The position numbers and the translations under genes were made by a program. Source: Balneolia bacterium (GTDB taxonomy: Bacteria; Bacteroidota; Rhodothermia; Balneolales; Cyclonatronaceae). From it: 7,786 nucleotides of DNA. Positions 5,977 to 7,786 of the stretch are shown here, piece after piece (within the stretch, counting starts at the first letter, position 1; every line of letters begins with the position of its first letter). The stretch covers positions 1-7,786 of the forward strand of contig PXDL01000574.1 of the NCBI GenBank assembly GCA_003566395.1, given 5' to 3'. The notes below the pieces were generated by a model. It ran no database searches. It saw only the letters and a list, made by a program, of their open reading frames with translations, and had not been told where the DNA came from.

Positions 5977-7786
5977 ATGAAGGAAGCAGAAGCCCGAAAG
6001 CGTATCGAGGCGCTGAGGGATGAATTAGAACGGGCCAACGACGCCTACTACGGGGATGCTAAACCCATAATGAGCGACGGCGAATTCGACCGAAAGCTGG
6101 AAGAGCTGCTTGCCCTGGAGCTTGAATTCGACCTTCAAACCCCCGACTCGCCAACCGTTCGTATAGGCGGGAAGCCTTCAAAAGCTTTTCCCAATGTAGA
6201 ACATCCCGTGCCCATGCTCAGCTTGTCCAACACCTACAATGTGGACGAGCTCTTTGAATTCGACAAACGCGTAAAGAATATTCTCGGGCACAGCGATTTC
6301 ACCTATAATACCGAGCTTAAATACGACGGCATGGCGCTTCGGCTGCGATACGAAAACAGGAAACTGGTTCTCGGGGCCACCCGCGGAGACGGTTCCACGG
6401 GAGACGACATCACGGCTAATATTCGCACCATCGACGACATCCCCCTGAAACTTCATAAAGACGCTCCCGATCTTGTTGAGGTGCGCGGTGAAGCGTATAT
6501 GGAGCTTAAGGCGTTCGCCGAGATGAATATGAGGCGGGAAGAAGAAGGCCAAAGCGTATTTGCAAACCCGAGGAACGCAACGGCCGGTACCCTCAAGCTT
6601 CAGGATCCCAATACTGTAGCCGGACGTCCCATTCGCTTTTTTGCCTACGATCTTCTTCTTGAAGATACCGACCGCCAACTTACCCAAAGCAAAAAACTGG
6701 AACTCCTGGAAAGCTGGGGGCTTCCGGTATGCGGCATTCATGAAGAATGCGAAGATATAGAAGCCGTAAGCCGTCTTATCCAAAGCTGGAATGAAAAGCG
6801 CAACAGCTATACTTTTGAGACCGACGGGGCCGTAGTTAAGGTAAATCAGGAGCGTTTTCGGGATACGTTGGGCCAGACCGCCAAGGCTCCACGCTGGGCT
6901 ATTGCCTATAAGTTTGAAGCCGACCGGGAAGTTACCACCATCAACGACATCACCCTGCAGGTCGGGCGGCTGGGCACGGTTACCCCGGTTGCCGAACTCG
7001 AACCCGTACTTCTTGCCGGAACCACGGTAAAACGCGCCTCTCTGCACAACGAAGATGAAATCCGCAGAAAAGATATTCGCATAGGCGATCGTGTGGTTGT
7101 TGAAAAGGCCGGTGAAATTATACCACAGGTGGTGTCGGTCGTAAATCCGGATGCCGAAGGACGTTCCGAGCCATTTCAGATGCCGGGGACGTGCCCGGAT
7201 TGCGGTTCGGAGCTGGTGCGCCTGAATGAAGAAGTTGCCCTTCGCTGCATCAACCCGAAATGCCCGCCTCAGGTACGTATCCGTATCGAGCATTTTGCAA
7301 GCCGTGACGCCCTTGATATAGACGGACTGGGTGAGGCGGTCGTGGCTCAGCTCGTTGAAAACCGTCTTGTGGAAACCTATGCCGATCTCTACGAGCTTGG
7401 TTTTGAAGACCTTATACCTCTGGAGCGCATGGCCGAAAAGAGCGCCCGGAACCTCACCGACGCCATCGCAAAAAGCAAACAACAACCTTTTGAGCGGGTG
7501 CTTTATGCGCTTGGAATCCGGTTTGTGGGTAACAAGGTAGCCAAAGACCTCGCCAGGGCGTTCGGCACAATAGACGCCATCGCAAAGGCCACCGAAGAGG
7601 AACTCACCGCCGTGGATTCCATCGGTCCGCGTATTTCAGATTCCCTTCTCGTCTATTTCAGCACAGAGGAGAACCTTGAAATTATCAATCGGTTGAAACG
7701 CTACGGCTTGCAGTTCGAAGCAGAACAGCCAAAACGGGAGTCGGCTGTTCTTGAAGGACTCACGTTTGTAATAACCGGCACCCTGC
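5977..7786 (+). CDS. ligA: NAD-dependent DNA ligase, C-terminus cut by window edge
   Basis: LigA seals nicks in replication and repair using NAD+. The frame is open from ATG 5977 to the window end, 603 residues of a family that is usually about 670. The Ia domain (1-65) has 'AYYGDAKPIMSDGEFD' and 'SPTVRIGG'. The adenylation domain carries the nucleotidyl-lysine in 'ELKYDGMA' (K115), 'ATRGDGSTGDD' (134-144), the glutamate of 'VRGEAYM' (169-175), 'FANPRNATAGTLKLQDP' (195-211) and 'DGAVVKVN' (283-290), with 'AIAYKF' at 308-313. The OB fold follows from about 318, then a Cys4 zinc finger (C406, C409, C424, C429), the helix-hairpin-helix domain (about 440-580, with 'LGIRFVG' and 'IGPRIS'), and the start of the BRCT domain ('LEGLTFVITGTL', 592-603). 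All visible catalytic and zinc residues are intact. No clear Shine-Dalgarno precedes the ATG, which suggests translation coupled to rodZ across the 14-base gap. Confidence 0.97.
   Translation, partial: MKEAEARKRIEALRDELERANDAYYGDAKPIMSDGEFDRKLEELLALELEFDLQTPDSPTVRIGGKPSKAFPNVEHPVPMLSLSNTYNVDELFEFDKRVKNILGHSDFTYNTELKYDGMALRLRYENRKLVLGATRGDGSTGDDITANIRTIDDIPLKLHKDAPDLVEVRGEAYMELKAFAEMNMRREEEGQSVFANPRNATAGTLKLQDPNTVAGRPIRFFAYDLLLEDTDRQLTQSKKLELLESWGLPVCGIHEECEDIEAVSRLIQSWNEKRNSYTFETDGAVVKVNQERFRDTLGQTAKAPRWAIAYKFEADREVTTINDITLQVGRLGTVTPVAELEPVLLAGTTVKRASLHNEDEIRRKDIRIGDRVVVEKAGEIIPQVVSVVNPDAEGRSEPFQMPGTCPDCGSELVRLNEEVALRCINPKCPPQVRIRIEHFASRDALDIDGLGEAVVAQLVENRLVETYADLYELGFEDLIPLERMAEKSARNLTDAIAKSKQQPFERVLYALGIRFVGNKVAKDLARAFGTIDAIAKATEEELTAVDSIGPRISDSLLVYFSTEENLEIINRLKRYGLQFEAEQPKRESAVLEGLTFVITGTL

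Noticed and set aside
6178..7485. Long 435-codon open frame on the minus strand
   Set aside because: It lies wholly antisense to ligA, whose catalytic, zinc and HhH motifs are intact across the same bases; the antisense product has no recognisable domain.
1..7786. Defence island, mobile element, CRISPR or prophage content
   Set aside because: All supported genes are housekeeping or envelope genes; no array of spaced repeats, integrase, transposase, nuclease-helicase pair or toxin-antitoxin pair is visible on either strand.

Overview
The window looks like ordinary chromosome from a bacterium of the Bacteroidota / Balneolota / Rhodothermota group, tentatively a Balneolota-like lineage. This is inferred from three things. 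The NAD-dependent ligase carries the 'AGTLKLQDP' style of adenylation-domain motif rather than the proteobacterial 'AGSLRQLDP'. Shine-Dalgarno sites are weak or absent before several genes. A TTTG...TATATTCG promoter-like pair lies before pyrF. No transposase, integrase, tRNA, rRNA or CRISPR array is visible.

Layout. Positions 1-2796 are read from the minus strand, in the order flippase (2796-1372), pyrF (1264-419), rnhA (358 to beyond position 1). The flippase is a 14-helix MOP-superfamily lipid-linked saccharide exporter. PyrF is the last enzyme of UMP synthesis. RNase HI removes RNA from RNA/DNA hybrids and is cut by the window edge. Positions 3148 to 7786 are read from the plus strand: a PLP-dependent transsulfuration enzyme (3148-4266), a gene-free stretch of lower GC (4267-4801), a RodZ-like membrane-anchored helix-turn-helix protein (4802-5962), and ligA (5977 to beyond 7786, cut within the BRCT domain). 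The two halves are divided by a 351-base divergent intergenic region (2797-3147) rich in small inverted repeats.

How the genes relate. The set is mostly housekeeping: pyrimidine synthesis, RNA primer/R-loop removal, DNA ligation, sulfur amino-acid metabolism, cell-shape control and envelope glycan export. rodZ and ligA are 14 bases apart and probably co-transcribed. pyrF and rnhA are 60 bases apart and may also be. No previously undescribed multi-gene system is evident. The items most worth a second look are non-coding: a cluster of four TTTGCAAA-like palindromes upstream of pyrF, the nested inverted repeats in the flippase leader, and the gene-free stretch before rodZ with its TGACGT-N4-ACGTCA dyad.
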